Position numbers and translations under genes: made by a program
Notes under the pieces: model-generated
The model's database searches: none
What the model was told of the DNA's origin: nothing
Seen by the model: only the letters and a program-made list of their open reading frames with translations
Source: Frigidibacter oleivorans
GTDB taxonomy: Bacteria; Pseudomonadota; Alphaproteobacteria; Rhodobacterales; Rhodobacteraceae
Length of the DNA stretch: 64,000 nucleotides
Assembly: GCF_003993775.1 (NCBI RefSeq)
Contig: NZ_RJRZ01000004.1
Span: forward strand, 1 to 64,000
Reading direction: 5' to 3'
In this document: positions 36,367 to 44,488 of the stretch, piece by piece
Numbering within the stretch: position 1 is the first letter of the stretch
Layout of the letters: the number at the start of each line of letters is the position of its first letter

Positions 36367-37101
36367 TCAGGCCGGCCGGACCCTGATGCTTTGCGACAGC
36401 ACCCGCTCCATGCCGCCGGTGCAGAACTCGATCAGCGTGTCGCGATAGGCCGAGGGCAGCCGCGGCGCGCAATCGGCGAGGCCGGCGATGCGCGCCCGGC
36501 TCGCCACCACCGCCAGCAGGCTGGCGACGCTGAAGGTCAGCAGCGCCGCCAGCGTCTCGCGTTCGGCCTCGGGATGCACCTCGGCCATGGCGGCGATGAA
36601 TTCCTGCGCCACCGGATCGTAGAGGTCGCGCACATGGCAATAGTTGCGGTCGTCGGCCGTGGTGCGGGCGATCAGCGCGGCATAGGCCTGCCACTGCGGA
36701 TCCCCGCTCGAGGCATAGTCGATATAGGGCGCAAGGTAGGCGGCGACGATCCCGCGCAGCGTCAGGCGCCCGCGCGCGCTGCGCAGCTCGGTCAGGCGCG
36801 CGCGCCGCAGCAGGTTCAGCGCATTGACCCGCCGCGCCAGAACGGTGCGGAACAGGTCTGCCTTGCTGCCGCCGTGGAACCCCACGACGCCGAGCGTGAC
36901 GCCCGCCTCTGCCGCCACCTGCCGGATCGAGACGGCATCGAACCCGTCGCGCCCGAAGCAGCGCTCGGCGGCATCCAGCACCTTGTCGCGCGTCGCCTCG
37001 CCGCGAAGAAGGCGGCCATCGACCCGCGCCGGCGTTTCCTCCGGCGCATCCGCCGTGCCACCGGGCAAGGCCGCCGGACAGTCCCGATCTTTGCTTGACA
37101 T
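36367..37101 (-). CDS. TetR-family transcriptional repressor
   Basis: 244 aa. HTH near residues 38-82 (VLDAAERCFGRDGFDAVSIR, then QVAAEAGVTLGVVGFHGGSK), followed by an all-helical ligand domain. Pattern YCHVRDLYDPVAQEFI resembles the CecR/YbiH-type C-terminal domain. The ATG at 37101 begins right beside an 18-base palindrome shared with the divergent TRAP operon promoter, so it very likely represses that operon and itself. The ligand is probably the transported substrate or a derivative. Confidence 0.88.
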   Translation of the reverse strand: MSSKDRDCPAALPGGTADAPEETPARVDGRLLRGEATRDKVLDAAERCFGRDGFDAVSIRQVAAEAGVTLGVVGFHGGSKADLFRTVLARRVNALNLLRRARLTELRSARGRLTLRGIVAAYLAPYIDYASSGDPQWQAYAALIARTTADDRNYCHVRDLYDPVAQEFIAAMAEVHPEAERETLAALLTFSVASLLAVVASRARIAGLADCAPRLPSAYRDTLIEFCTGGMERVLSQSIRVRPA

Positions 37102-37123
37102 ATTATACGGACGTCCAGATAGT
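37095..37123 (+). promoter_or_regulatory. TRAP-operon promoter overlapped by a TetR-type operator
   Basis: TTGACA (37095-37100), 17-base spacer, GATAGT (37118-37123) is a near-consensus sigma-70 promoter reading toward dctP. The palindrome TATACGGACGTCCAGATA (37104-37121), with core GGACGTCC and matching TAT/ATA ends, fills the spacer and reaches into the -10 box. It starts three bases from the tetR ATG. This is the classical layout for steric repression. Confidence 0.6.
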
Positions 37124-37183
37124 TTTCTCAGGCTTTGGGAGGAGCCTGCCGGGTTTGTCGATCCGGCGCAACGGGAGGATCTC

Positions 37184-38260
37184 ATGATCATGGATTTCTT
37201 GCGCGGCCGCGGTGCCGCGTCCGGTCTCGTCATGGCGGCACTGGCGCTGGCCCAGCCGGCCCGGGCCGAGACGATCGACATCGTCGCGGTCGCCTCGCAC
37301 CCGCCGATCTTTCTGTGGGTGAAGACGCTGTCGGAGGTGTTCATCCCGGCGGTGGACGAGGCGCTCAAAGGCAGCGGCCATTCCATCGACTGGACCGAGG
37401 CCTATGGCGGCACCCTGGCCAAGGCCGGCGGCGAGATGGAGACGATCGAGGACGGGCTTGCGCAGCTCGGGATCGTCTCGACCCTGTTCGAGCCCTCGGA
37501 ACTGTCGCTGCAGAACGTCTCCTATGTGACGCCGTTCGGATCGGACGACATCGCGCTGGTTCTGCGCAGCGTGGACGAGATGCATGACCAGATCCCCGGC
37601 ATGCGCCAGATCTGGGAAGATCACGACCTCGAATATCTGGGCGGGGCCTTCGGGCTCGAGGACTACATGCTGATGACGAAAGAGCCGGTGCCGGATCTGG
37701 CCGCGCTGAAGGGGCGCAAGATCAACGCGCCGGGGGCGGCGGTCAACTGGCTCGAGAATACCGGCGCCGTGGGCGTCGCGGGGAACCTGACCACCTATTA
37801 CAACGACATCCAGACCGGCGTGGCCGACGGGGTGATCGTGTTCCCGACCGCCGCCGCGGCCGCGAAGCTGCAGGAGGTCGCGCCCTATATCACCCGCACC
37901 CATTTCGGCGCCCAGTATGCCGGCGGGATCGCGGCGCAGAAAAGCTGGTGGGACGCGCAGCCGGCCGAGGTGCAAGAGGCCATCCGCACCGGCGTGCGCG
38001 CTTTCGAGGCGGCCTATCACCGCGACCTCGAAACCCGCGTGGCCGAGGCCTATGCCCAGATGGAGGCGAACGGCGCCCGGATCAGCGAGCTGCCCGAGGC
38101 CGACCGCAGCGCCTGGGCCGCGGCCCTGCCGCCGATCGGGCTGAACTGGGCGCGGGAGCAGGATGCCCGCGGCCTGCCCGGCACCGAGGTGCTGCAGGCC
38201 TATATCCAGCGCCTGAAGGAGGCGGGCACCGTCCTGCCCCGCGACTGGTCGGCGGAATGA
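37184..38260 (+). CDS. TRAP transporter substrate-binding protein (DctP type)
   Basis: 358 aa. Sec signal peptide to about residue 28 (GLVMAALALAQPARA-ET). The DctP fold is shown by FEPSELSLQNVSYVTPFG and the conserved region DLAALKGRKINAPG ... NWLENTGAVGV with the ligand-coordinating area, then NDIQTGVADGVIVFPTAA. It captures a carboxylate in the periplasm and delivers it to the two permease subunits encoded next. ATG 37184 follows GGGAGGATCTC. It overlaps the small permease by four bases. Confidence 0.92.
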   Translation: MIMDFLRGRGAASGLVMAALALAQPARAETIDIVAVASHPPIFLWVKTLSEVFIPAVDEALKGSGHSIDWTEAYGGTLAKAGGEMETIEDGLAQLGIVSTLFEPSELSLQNVSYVTPFGSDDIALVLRSVDEMHDQIPGMRQIWEDHDLEYLGGAFGLEDYMLMTKEPVPDLAALKGRKINAPGAAVNWLENTGAVGVAGNLTTYYNDIQTGVADGVIVFPTAAAAAKLQEVAPYITRTHFGAQYAGGIAAQKSWWDAQPAEVQEAIRTGVRAFEAAYHRDLETRVAEAYAQMEANGARISELPEADRSAWAAALPPIGLNWAREQDARGLPGTEVLQAYIQRLKEAGTVLPRDWSAE

Positions 38261-38802
38261 GCAGCGCCCCCGCCCGCCCCTCCCCGGCCCCCGCCGGCGC
38301 CTTCGGCCGGGCCGCCGACAGGATCATGGGGCTGGCCAACATCGTGGCGACAAGCTGGATCCTGCTGATCATGGCGCTGATCCTGGCCGATGTGGCGGGG
38401 CGCAACCTGCTGGGCCGCCCGGTCGCGGGGGTGCCCGAAATGGTGAAGTTCTCGATCGTGGGCATCGTGTTCCTGCAGATCGCCCATACCCACCGCCGGG
38501 GCGAGATGATCCGTTCGGACGGTATCCTCGGCATGCTGGCCGCCCGCCGGCCGGGGCTGGCGCGGGCGATGGACATCGGCGCGCAGCTGGCCGGCGCGGC
38601 CTTCGCGCTGATGCTGGCCTGGGCGATCTGGCCCAAGGCGCTGCGCGCCTTCCGCCGGGGCGAGATGGAGGGGGTGAGCGGCCACTTCCAGCTGCCGGTC
38701 TGGCCCTTCCACACCCTGATCCTGCTGGGGTCGCTGCTGCTGGCGCTGTCCTTCCTGCTCGCGGCCGCCGAACGGGCCCGCCTGCCCCACCCGGAGCGGT
38801 GA
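38257..38802 (+). CDS. TRAP transporter small permease (DctQ type)
   Basis: 181 aa with four membrane segments (about 28-48, 58-76, 105-125, 150-168). ILADVAGRNLLGRPVAGVPE is the typical DctQ region after the first helix. It pairs with DctM to form the sodium-coupled transporter. ATG overlaps the dctP stop. The large permease begins one base after its stop. Confidence 0.9.
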   Translation: MSSAPARPSPAPAGAFGRAADRIMGLANIVATSWILLIMALILADVAGRNLLGRPVAGVPEMVKFSIVGIVFLQIAHTHRRGEMIRSDGILGMLAARRPGLARAMDIGAQLAGAAFALMLAWAIWPKALRAFRRGEMEGVSGHFQLPVWPFHTLILLGSLLLALSFLLAAAERARLPHPER

Positions 38803-38803
38803 A

Positions 38804-40111
38804 GTGGAGGCGCTGACCGTCGGATATATCTCGCTCGCGGGGATCGTGATCGCGATCTACGCGGGGCTGCACGTCGCCATCGCCCTCGCCGGCGTCTCGC
38901 TGCTGGGGGTCTGGGCGATCACCGGCAAGCTGAGCCTCGCGCTGAACTTCGTGGCGCTGGCGGCTAGCGATTCCATCGCCGACTACACCTTCGGGGTCGT
39001 GCCGCTCTTCGTGCTGATGGGCCTCGCGGTGGCGGAATCGGGTCTGGGGCGCGACACGTTCGATATCGTCGCGCGGCGGCTGCGGCGCTGGCGCGGCGGG
39101 CTCGGCGTCGCCACCGTCCTGTCGAATGCCATCTTCGCGGCGATCACCGGCATCTCCATTGCCTCGGCCGCCGTCTTCGCCCGCGTCGCCGTGCCCGAAA
39201 TGGTCCGCGCCGGAACCGACCGCTCGATCGCCGTGGGCGTGGTCGCGGGCTCGTCGGTGCTGGGCATGCTGATCCCGCCCTCGCTTCTGCTGATCCTCTT
39301 CGCGGTGCTGACCGACAGTTCCGTGGGCGCGCTCTTTGCCGGCGGGGTCGGGCCCGGGCTGCTGCTGACGCTGGCCTACATCGTCTATCTCACGGTCCTG
39401 GGCCGGCTGCGGCCGCAGCTGTTCGGAGAACTGGAGAGCGCGCTGCCGCCCGGTTCGGGGCGGCGGACGCCGGGCTGGCTGATCCTGCCCGTGGCCGGGC
39501 TTGCGGGGCTGGTGCTGTCGGGGATCTACCTCGGGGTCTTCACCCCGACCGAGGCCGGTGCCGTGGGCGCCTTCGCCGCGCTGGCGCTCGGCATCCTCAT
39601 GCGCCGCATCGGCCTGCAGGAAGGCTGGCGCATCGCCCAGCAAACCGGCCATGTCACCGCCGCCGTCTGCTTCCTGATCATCGGCGCCTCGATCTACGGC
39701 CGGATGCTGGGATATTCGGGCGTGCCGCAATCGATCACCACCTGGGCCACCGGATCGGGAATCGGCCCGCTGGGCTTCCTGTTCCTCTTCTCGCTTCTCG
39801 TGATGGCCCTGGGGACCGTGCTGGACAGCTCGTCGATCATGCTGGTGACGGTCCCGCTCGCCTTCCCCATCGCGCGCGAACTGGGCATCGACCCGGTGCA
39901 TTTCGGCCTCGTCACCGTGCTCGCGGTCGAGATCGGGTTGCTGACCCCGCCGCTCGGCCTGTCGGTCTTCGTCGTGCAGGCCACGCTGCGCGACACCGGC
40001 GTCACCCTGGGCGAGGTGTTCCGCGGCGCGGCGCCCTTCGCCGCGATCATGGCGGGGGTGCTGGTGCTGGTGATCCTCGAACCCGCCATCGTGCTGACCC
40101 TGGCGCGATGA
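38804..40111 (+). CDS. TRAP transporter large permease (DctM type)
   Basis: 435 aa with about 12 membrane segments. Family features: FGVVPLFVLMGLAVAESGLG, AAITGISIASAAVFARVAVP, GSSVLGMLIPPSLLLILFAV, GIYLGVFTPTEAGAVGA and the closing EIGLLTPPLGLSVFVVQ. GTG start at 38804, one base after the previous stop. Its stop overlaps a possible upstream start of the cyclase gene, so the cyclase is co-transcribed. Confidence 0.93.
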   Translation: MEALTVGYISLAGIVIAIYAGLHVAIALAGVSLLGVWAITGKLSLALNFVALAASDSIADYTFGVVPLFVLMGLAVAESGLGRDTFDIVARRLRRWRGGLGVATVLSNAIFAAITGISIASAAVFARVAVPEMVRAGTDRSIAVGVVAGSSVLGMLIPPSLLLILFAVLTDSSVGALFAGGVGPGLLLTLAYIVYLTVLGRLRPQLFGELESALPPGSGRRTPGWLILPVAGLAGLVLSGIYLGVFTPTEAGAVGAFAALALGILMRRIGLQEGWRIAQQTGHVTAAVCFLIIGASIYGRMLGYSGVPQSITTWATGSGIGPLGFLFLFSLLVMALGTVLDSSSIMLVTVPLAFPIARELGIDPVHFGLVTVLAVEIGLLTPPLGLSVFVVQATLRDTGVTLGEVFRGAAPFAAIMAGVLVLVILEPAIVLTLAR

Positions 40112-40164
40112 CCGCGCGCGACCGCAGCCCCTTGACAGAGCAGCCCCTGACAGAAAGGAGAGCC

Positions 40165-40935
40165 ATGCGCCTCATCGACCTCTCGCGCCCGCTCGAGAAC
40201 AGCCCCCATGCCGATCCGCCGGGCCTGGCGCCGCGCATCGACTATGCCCGGCACGACGAGACGGCCGAGGCGCTTCTCGCCTTCTTCCCCGGTGTGACGC
40301 GCGCGGCGCTGCCGGGGGGCGAGGGCTGGGCGGTCGAGACCGCCCATGTCTCGACCCATAACGGCACCCATCTCGATGCGCCCTATCACTATCATTCGAC
40401 GATGGACGGCGGCGCGCGGGCCATCACCATCGACGAGGTGCCGCTCGAATGGTGCATCGGGCCGGGCGTGAAGCTCGACTTCCGCCATCTGCCCGATGGC
40501 CATGTGGTCACGGCGGCCGAGATGGAGGCAGAGTTCGGCCGCATCGGCCATGACCCGGCCCCGGGCGACATCGTGCTGGTGAACACGGCGGCGGCCGCCG
40601 CCTGGGGGACGCCCGCCTATGTGCCCAGCGGCTGCGGCATGGGCCGCGAAGCCACGCTCTGGCTGACCGGACGCGGCATCCGGATCTGCGGCACCGACGC
40701 CTGGAGCTGGGACGCGCCCTTCGTCCATACCGCGCGCCGCGTGGCCGAGACAGGGGATACCGATCTGATCTGGGAAGGCCATCGGGCCGGCATGCAGCGC
40801 GGCTATTGCCAGATCGAGAAGCTCGCCAACCTCGAGACCCTGCCCGATACCGGTTTCGAGGTGATGTGCTTCCCGGTGAAGATCACCGGCGCCTCGGCCG
40901 GATGGTGCCGGGCCGTGGCACGGCTTGCGGACTGA
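40165..40935 (+). CDS. Cyclase-family protein (kynurenine formamidase-like hydrolase)
   Basis: 256 aa. The metal-site signature HNGTHLDAPYHY places His65, His69, Asp71 and His75, matching the HxGTHxDxPxH of the cyclase/KynB family, which hydrolyses N-formyl or cyclic amides and isatin-type compounds. A further conserved GTDAWSWDAPF segment is seen. ATG 40165 is chosen because AAAGGAG lies upstream and the conserved MRLIDLSRPL begins there; an in-frame ATG at 40108 overlapping dctM would add 19 unrelated residues. It is last in the TRAP operon, so the transported molecule is probably its substrate or precursor. Confidence 0.87.
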   Translation: MRLIDLSRPLENSPHADPPGLAPRIDYARHDETAEALLAFFPGVTRAALPGGEGWAVETAHVSTHNGTHLDAPYHYHSTMDGGARAITIDEVPLEWCIGPGVKLDFRHLPDGHVVTAAEMEAEFGRIGHDPAPGDIVLVNTAAAAAWGTPAYVPSGCGMGREATLWLTGRGIRICGTDAWSWDAPFVHTARRVAETGDTDLIWEGHRAGMQRGYCQIEKLANLETLPDTGFEVMCFPVKITGASAGWCRAVARLAD

Positions 40936-40993
40936 GGGGGCCGAACGGGACGAGCGGCCTGCAATGCGGGCCGGGCGTCCGCATTTGCATCGC

Positions 40994-41692
40994 CTAGGCC
41001 GGGGAGCGGGCCTCGGCATCCTCGGCGAAGGGCATGCGCGATCCCAGAAGGATGTCGGTCGTCCGCGTCAGGTGATCGCGCATCAGCGTCTCGGCCCGCG
41101 CCGCATCGCGACCGACCACGGCCTCGGCCAGCGCCTCGTGCTCGGCATGCACGTCGCGCCCGGTTTCGTCCGCGGGGCCGGACAGCCGGCGATACCGCTC
41201 GGACTGGACGTACAGCTGCTGGCGCAGCCGCAGCCACCAGCGGTTCGGGCAGGCGGCGGCCAGCGCGTCGTGGAAGGCCGCGTGCAACTGGTGCCAGGTC
41301 TGCGCCTCGGGCGCGCCCGGCGTCAGGAAGGCGTTGCGCAGCGATCCCAGCCGGTGGCGTGCCGCGATGATCGCGGCCTCCCACTCCATGTCGCCGTGCA
41401 GGATCGACTGGTGCAGGCAGCGCAGTTCGATGTCGATGCGGACCTCCGTGAGGTCGGTCAGGTCGCGGCGCGAGATCGGCGCGACGACGAAGCCCCGCTG
41501 CGGCTCGGCGATCACCAGCCCCTCGGCCGTCAGCCGCGACAGCGCCTCGCGCACCGCACCGCTGGAGGCCTGCAGGTCGCGGCAGATTTCCTCGATCCGA
41601 AGCCGCTCGCCCGGGGCATAACGCGATTCGATGACCGCCATGCGCAGGCGGTCGCAGGTGCGGGCAGTGAGGCTCTTGTGCACGGTGGTCAT
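40994..41692 (-). CDS. GntR-family regulator, FCD subgroup
   Basis: 232 aa. Winged HTH at residues 8-72 (YAPGERLRIEEICRDLQASS then GAVREALSRLTAEGL), FCD ligand domain after it with VRIDIELRCLHQSI, WHQLHAAFHDALAAAC and HAEHEALAEAVVGRD; the histidines fit the metal-binding FCD core. FCD regulators respond to organic acids. Divergent from the FAH-hydrolase gene, so it likely controls the ring-cleavage operon 41798-49330. Convergent with the cyclase gene. Confidence 0.9.
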   Translation of the reverse strand: MTTVHKSLTARTCDRLRMAVIESRYAPGERLRIEEICRDLQASSGAVREALSRLTAEGLVIAEPQRGFVVAPISRRDLTDLTEVRIDIELRCLHQSILHGDMEWEAAIIAARHRLGSLRNAFLTPGAPEAQTWHQLHAAFHDALAAACPNRWWLRLRQQLYVQSERYRRLSGPADETGRDVHAEHEALAEAVVGRDAARAETLMRDHLTRTTDILLGSRMPFAEDAEARSPA

Positions 41693-41721
41693 GGGCTGTT
41701 TCTGCCGTAAATGTCCTGTTC

Positions 41722-41752
41722 GCGCAAATATACATTTTTTGTTGCTTTGTGC
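41722..41752. promoter_or_regulatory. AT-rich divergent promoter with imperfect dyad, candidate GntR operator
   Basis: GCGCAAA (41722-41728) and TTTGTGC (41746-41752) are inverted repeats with one mismatch over seven bases, separated by 17 AT-rich bases (TATACATTTTTTGTTGC). The stretch stands out from the GC-rich surroundings and lies between the gntR and FAH-hydrolase starts. Confidence 0.35.
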
Positions 41753-41797
41753 AGATTATCTTCGTAGCCTCTACTCCGAGGATGACAGGAGGATGGC

Positions 41798-42679
41798 ATG
41801 CGGTTTTTCAGCTTCACCGCCGAGGGTCGGCGCGGACTCGCGCTGGCGACGCCCGGCGGATATCGCGGCTGTCTCGAGGGCGAGGCCGGCTGGCCCGGCG
41901 ATCTCGACACGCTGCTGCGCGAGGACCGGCTGGCCGAGGCCGCCACGGCGCTGGCCGCCTGCGGGCCGGTCGACCAGGGCGACGTGACGCCCGCGCTGCC
42001 CTTCAACCGGGCCGACAAGGTGCTGTGCGTCGGGCTGAACTATGCCGATCACGCGGCGGAATCGAAGATGGAGACGCCACCCTTCCCCACGGTCTTCGCC
42101 CGCTTCAACTCCAACCTGATCGCCCATGGCGCCAACCTCGTGCGGCCCGCCGCATCGGAGATGTTCGATTACGAGGGCGAACTGGTGGCGGTGATCGGCA
42201 AGCCGGGCCGCGCCATCCCGAAGGAGCGGGCGCTGGACCATGTCGCAGGCTACACCATCTTCAACGACGGCTCGATCCGCGATTTCCAGCTGCGCACCAA
42301 CCAGTGGACGGTGGGCAAGAACTTCGACGGCACCGGCGCGATGGGTCCGGTCTTCGTGACCGCCGACGAACTGCCCCCCGGCGCCGCAGGGCTGCGCCTG
42401 ACCACCCGCGTGAACGGCCAGGTGCTGCAGGATGCCTCGACCTCGCTGCTGATCTTCAGCGTGGCGGATCTGGTCTCGATGCTGTCGATCGGGATGGAAC
42501 TGCGCCCGGGCGACCTGATCGTCACCGGCACCCCCTCGGGCGTCGGCATGGCCCGCGACCCGAAGGTCTTCCTCAGACCCGGCGACACCTGCGAGGTCGA
42601 GATCGAGCGCATCGGCATCCTGTCGAACCCGGTGGTGGCCGAAGAGGACGAGAGCCGCAAGGCGCTGAGCGCGGCCTGA
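41798..42679 (+). CDS. Fumarylacetoacetate hydrolase (FAH)-family protein
   Basis: 293 aa. The FAH C-terminal fold starts near residue 72 (DKVLCVGLNYADHAAES). Metal ligands are Glu126 and Glu128 in DYEGELVAVIG and Asp157 in FNDGSIRDFQ; TPSGVGMARDPKVFLRPGD closes the site. Members hydrolyse C-C bonds of 1,3-diketo acids (acylpyruvases, fumarylpyruvate hydrolase) or isomerise meta-cleavage products. First gene of the aromatic operon; ATG 41798 has AGGAGG upstream. By context it should act after ring opening. Confidence 0.9.
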   Translation: MRFFSFTAEGRRGLALATPGGYRGCLEGEAGWPGDLDTLLREDRLAEAATALAACGPVDQGDVTPALPFNRADKVLCVGLNYADHAAESKMETPPFPTVFARFNSNLIAHGANLVRPAASEMFDYEGELVAVIGKPGRAIPKERALDHVAGYTIFNDGSIRDFQLRTNQWTVGKNFDGTGAMGPVFVTADELPPGAAGLRLTTRVNGQVLQDASTSLLIFSVADLVSMLSIGMELRPGDLIVTGTPSGVGMARDPKVFLRPGDTCEVEIERIGILSNPVVAEEDESRKALSAA

Positions 42680-42754
42680 GCGCCCGGCCCGCCCCTCCTG
42701 TCCGGGGGCGGGCGGCAGGATCGGACCGGCGCATCTGCCGGCAGGGAGGATCGG

Positions 42755-44413
42755 ATGACTGAGGACTACGATGCCGACGTGCTGGTGGTGGGCGCGGGGC
42801 CCTCGGGGCTGGCGCTCGCGACCGAGCTGCTGATGCGCGGCATCCGGGTGATCGTCGTCGAGCGGAACGACCGCACGGGGCTGCAGCCCCGCGCCAAGAC
42901 GACCAATGTGCGTTCGATGACCCAGATGCGCCGCTGGGGGCTGGCCGCCGAGGTTCGTGCCCGCTCGCCGCTGACGCCCGGGTTTCCGCGGCAGGTCAGC
43001 TTTCGCACCGGGCTGTTCGACCCGCCGATCTACCTGTTCCACGATGCCTTCTGCGCCACCCCCGGGCGGCGCGACGCCTTTCCCGAACATGCCGAATTCA
43101 TCCCGCAATACGTCATCGAGGGCATCCTCGCGGACCATGTCGCCGCCCATCCGGACGCCCGGCTGTGCTTCGGCCACCGGCTGACCGGCTTCACGCAGGA
43201 CGAGGCCGGCGTCACCGCCGAGATCGAGGGGCCCGGCGGGTCCTCCCGGCTGCGCAGCCGCTATCTGGTGGGGGCCGACGGCGGGCGCAGCCGGATCCGC
43301 GCGGCCCTGGGGATCGGGATGGAAGGCCAGAGCGACATGCTGACCTTCGCCACGCTGATCCTGCGTATCCCGGGGCTTCACGCGGAACCCGGGCTGGTGC
43401 CCGCGCTCTTCCACTGGATCATCGACGCCGAGGCGGCGTCCTTCATCGGGCCGCTGGATCACGGCGACCTGTGGTACTGGTCGAAACTCGCCCCGCGCGA
43501 CACCTCGACCGAGACGCTCCTCGGCCATGTCCGCCGCGCGATCGGCCGCGAGATGCCGATGGAGGTGGTGACCCGCGACGACTGGGTGGTCAACAGCCTG
43601 ATGGCCGCGCGCTACCGCGCGGGGCGGGTGTTCCTGGTCGGCGACGCCTGCCACCTGCATTCGCCCTTCGGCGGGCACGGGATGAACCTGGGGATCGGCG
43701 ACGGCGTCGATCTCGGCTGGAAGCTCGCCGCCGCCCTGGAAGGCTGGGGCAGCGAGGCGCTGCTCGACAGCTACGAACAGGAACGCCGGGGCGTGCATGC
43801 CGCCGTGATCGACAGCGCCACCCGCAACGTCGCCTCGCTGTCGGATCATTTCGTCGATCCCGCTCTGGCCGATCCGGGCCCGGCGGGCGTCGCGGCCCGC
43901 GCGGCCACCGCCCGCGCGGTCGAGCGGCTGAAGACGCCGGAATTCCGCTCGCTCGGCCTCGTGCTGGGCTATCGCTATCCGCCCTCGGGCGCGGTTGCGG
44001 CCGAACCCGGCGCCGCGCCGCCGCTCGAGGTCACGCAATACGTGCCGACGGCCCGGCCCGGCCATCTCGCGCCCCATGCCTGGGGGACCGATGGCCGGTC
44101 GCTCTACGACCTCTTCGGGACCGGCTTCACCCTGCTGGTCACCGGACCGGTCCGCGACCCCGAAGGCGAGGCCGCCCTGCAGGCCGAGGCCGGCCGCAGC
44201 GGCGTGCCACTTGCGATTGCCGTGCCGGGGATCGACGGGCTGCGGGCGCTGTACGAGGCGAATTTCGCGCTGATCCGGCCCGACCAGCATGTGGCCTGGC
44301 GCGGCGACAGGCTTCCCGCCGCCGGGGCGCTGGTGGCGCTGATGCGCGGGCTGGCCCGGGACGGAATGCCCGAGGCCGCCGCCGCGCCCGACGGCCGCAT
44401 CCTGACCGCCTGA
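42755..44413 (+). CDS. FAD-dependent aromatic hydroxylase, MhpA/TfdB-like
   Basis: 552 aa. FAD motif VVGAGPSGLALATELL at residues 12-27, RAKTTNVRSMTQMRRWG, ligand region GADGGRSRIRAALGI, and the second FAD motif VFLVGDACHLHSPFGGHGMN near 292-311. A thioredoxin-like C-terminal domain follows (about 450-552), as in phenol hydroxylase-type class A flavoprotein monooxygenases. It uses NAD(P)H and O2 to hydroxylate a phenolic ring. Strong ribosome site GGGAGGATCGG. The closest named group (MhpA, resorcinol/orcinol or dichlorophenol hydroxylases) cannot be resolved by eye. Confidence 0.9.
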   Translation: MTEDYDADVLVVGAGPSGLALATELLMRGIRVIVVERNDRTGLQPRAKTTNVRSMTQMRRWGLAAEVRARSPLTPGFPRQVSFRTGLFDPPIYLFHDAFCATPGRRDAFPEHAEFIPQYVIEGILADHVAAHPDARLCFGHRLTGFTQDEAGVTAEIEGPGGSSRLRSRYLVGADGGRSRIRAALGIGMEGQSDMLTFATLILRIPGLHAEPGLVPALFHWIIDAEAASFIGPLDHGDLWYWSKLAPRDTSTETLLGHVRRAIGREMPMEVVTRDDWVVNSLMAARYRAGRVFLVGDACHLHSPFGGHGMNLGIGDGVDLGWKLAAALEGWGSEALLDSYEQERRGVHAAVIDSATRNVASLSDHFVDPALADPGPAGVAARAATARAVERLKTPEFRSLGLVLGYRYPPSGAVAAEPGAAPPLEVTQYVPTARPGHLAPHAWGTDGRSLYDLFGTGFTLLVTGPVRDPEGEAALQAEAGRSGVPLAIAVPGIDGLRALYEANFALIRPDQHVAWRGDRLPAAGALVALMRGLARDGMPEAAAAPDGRILTA

Positions 44414-44488
44414 ACCGCGCGGCGGCAGGGCGACACCGCGACAGATCGACGACCGGGCCGGGGAGGGTCCGGACAACAGGGAGGATCC

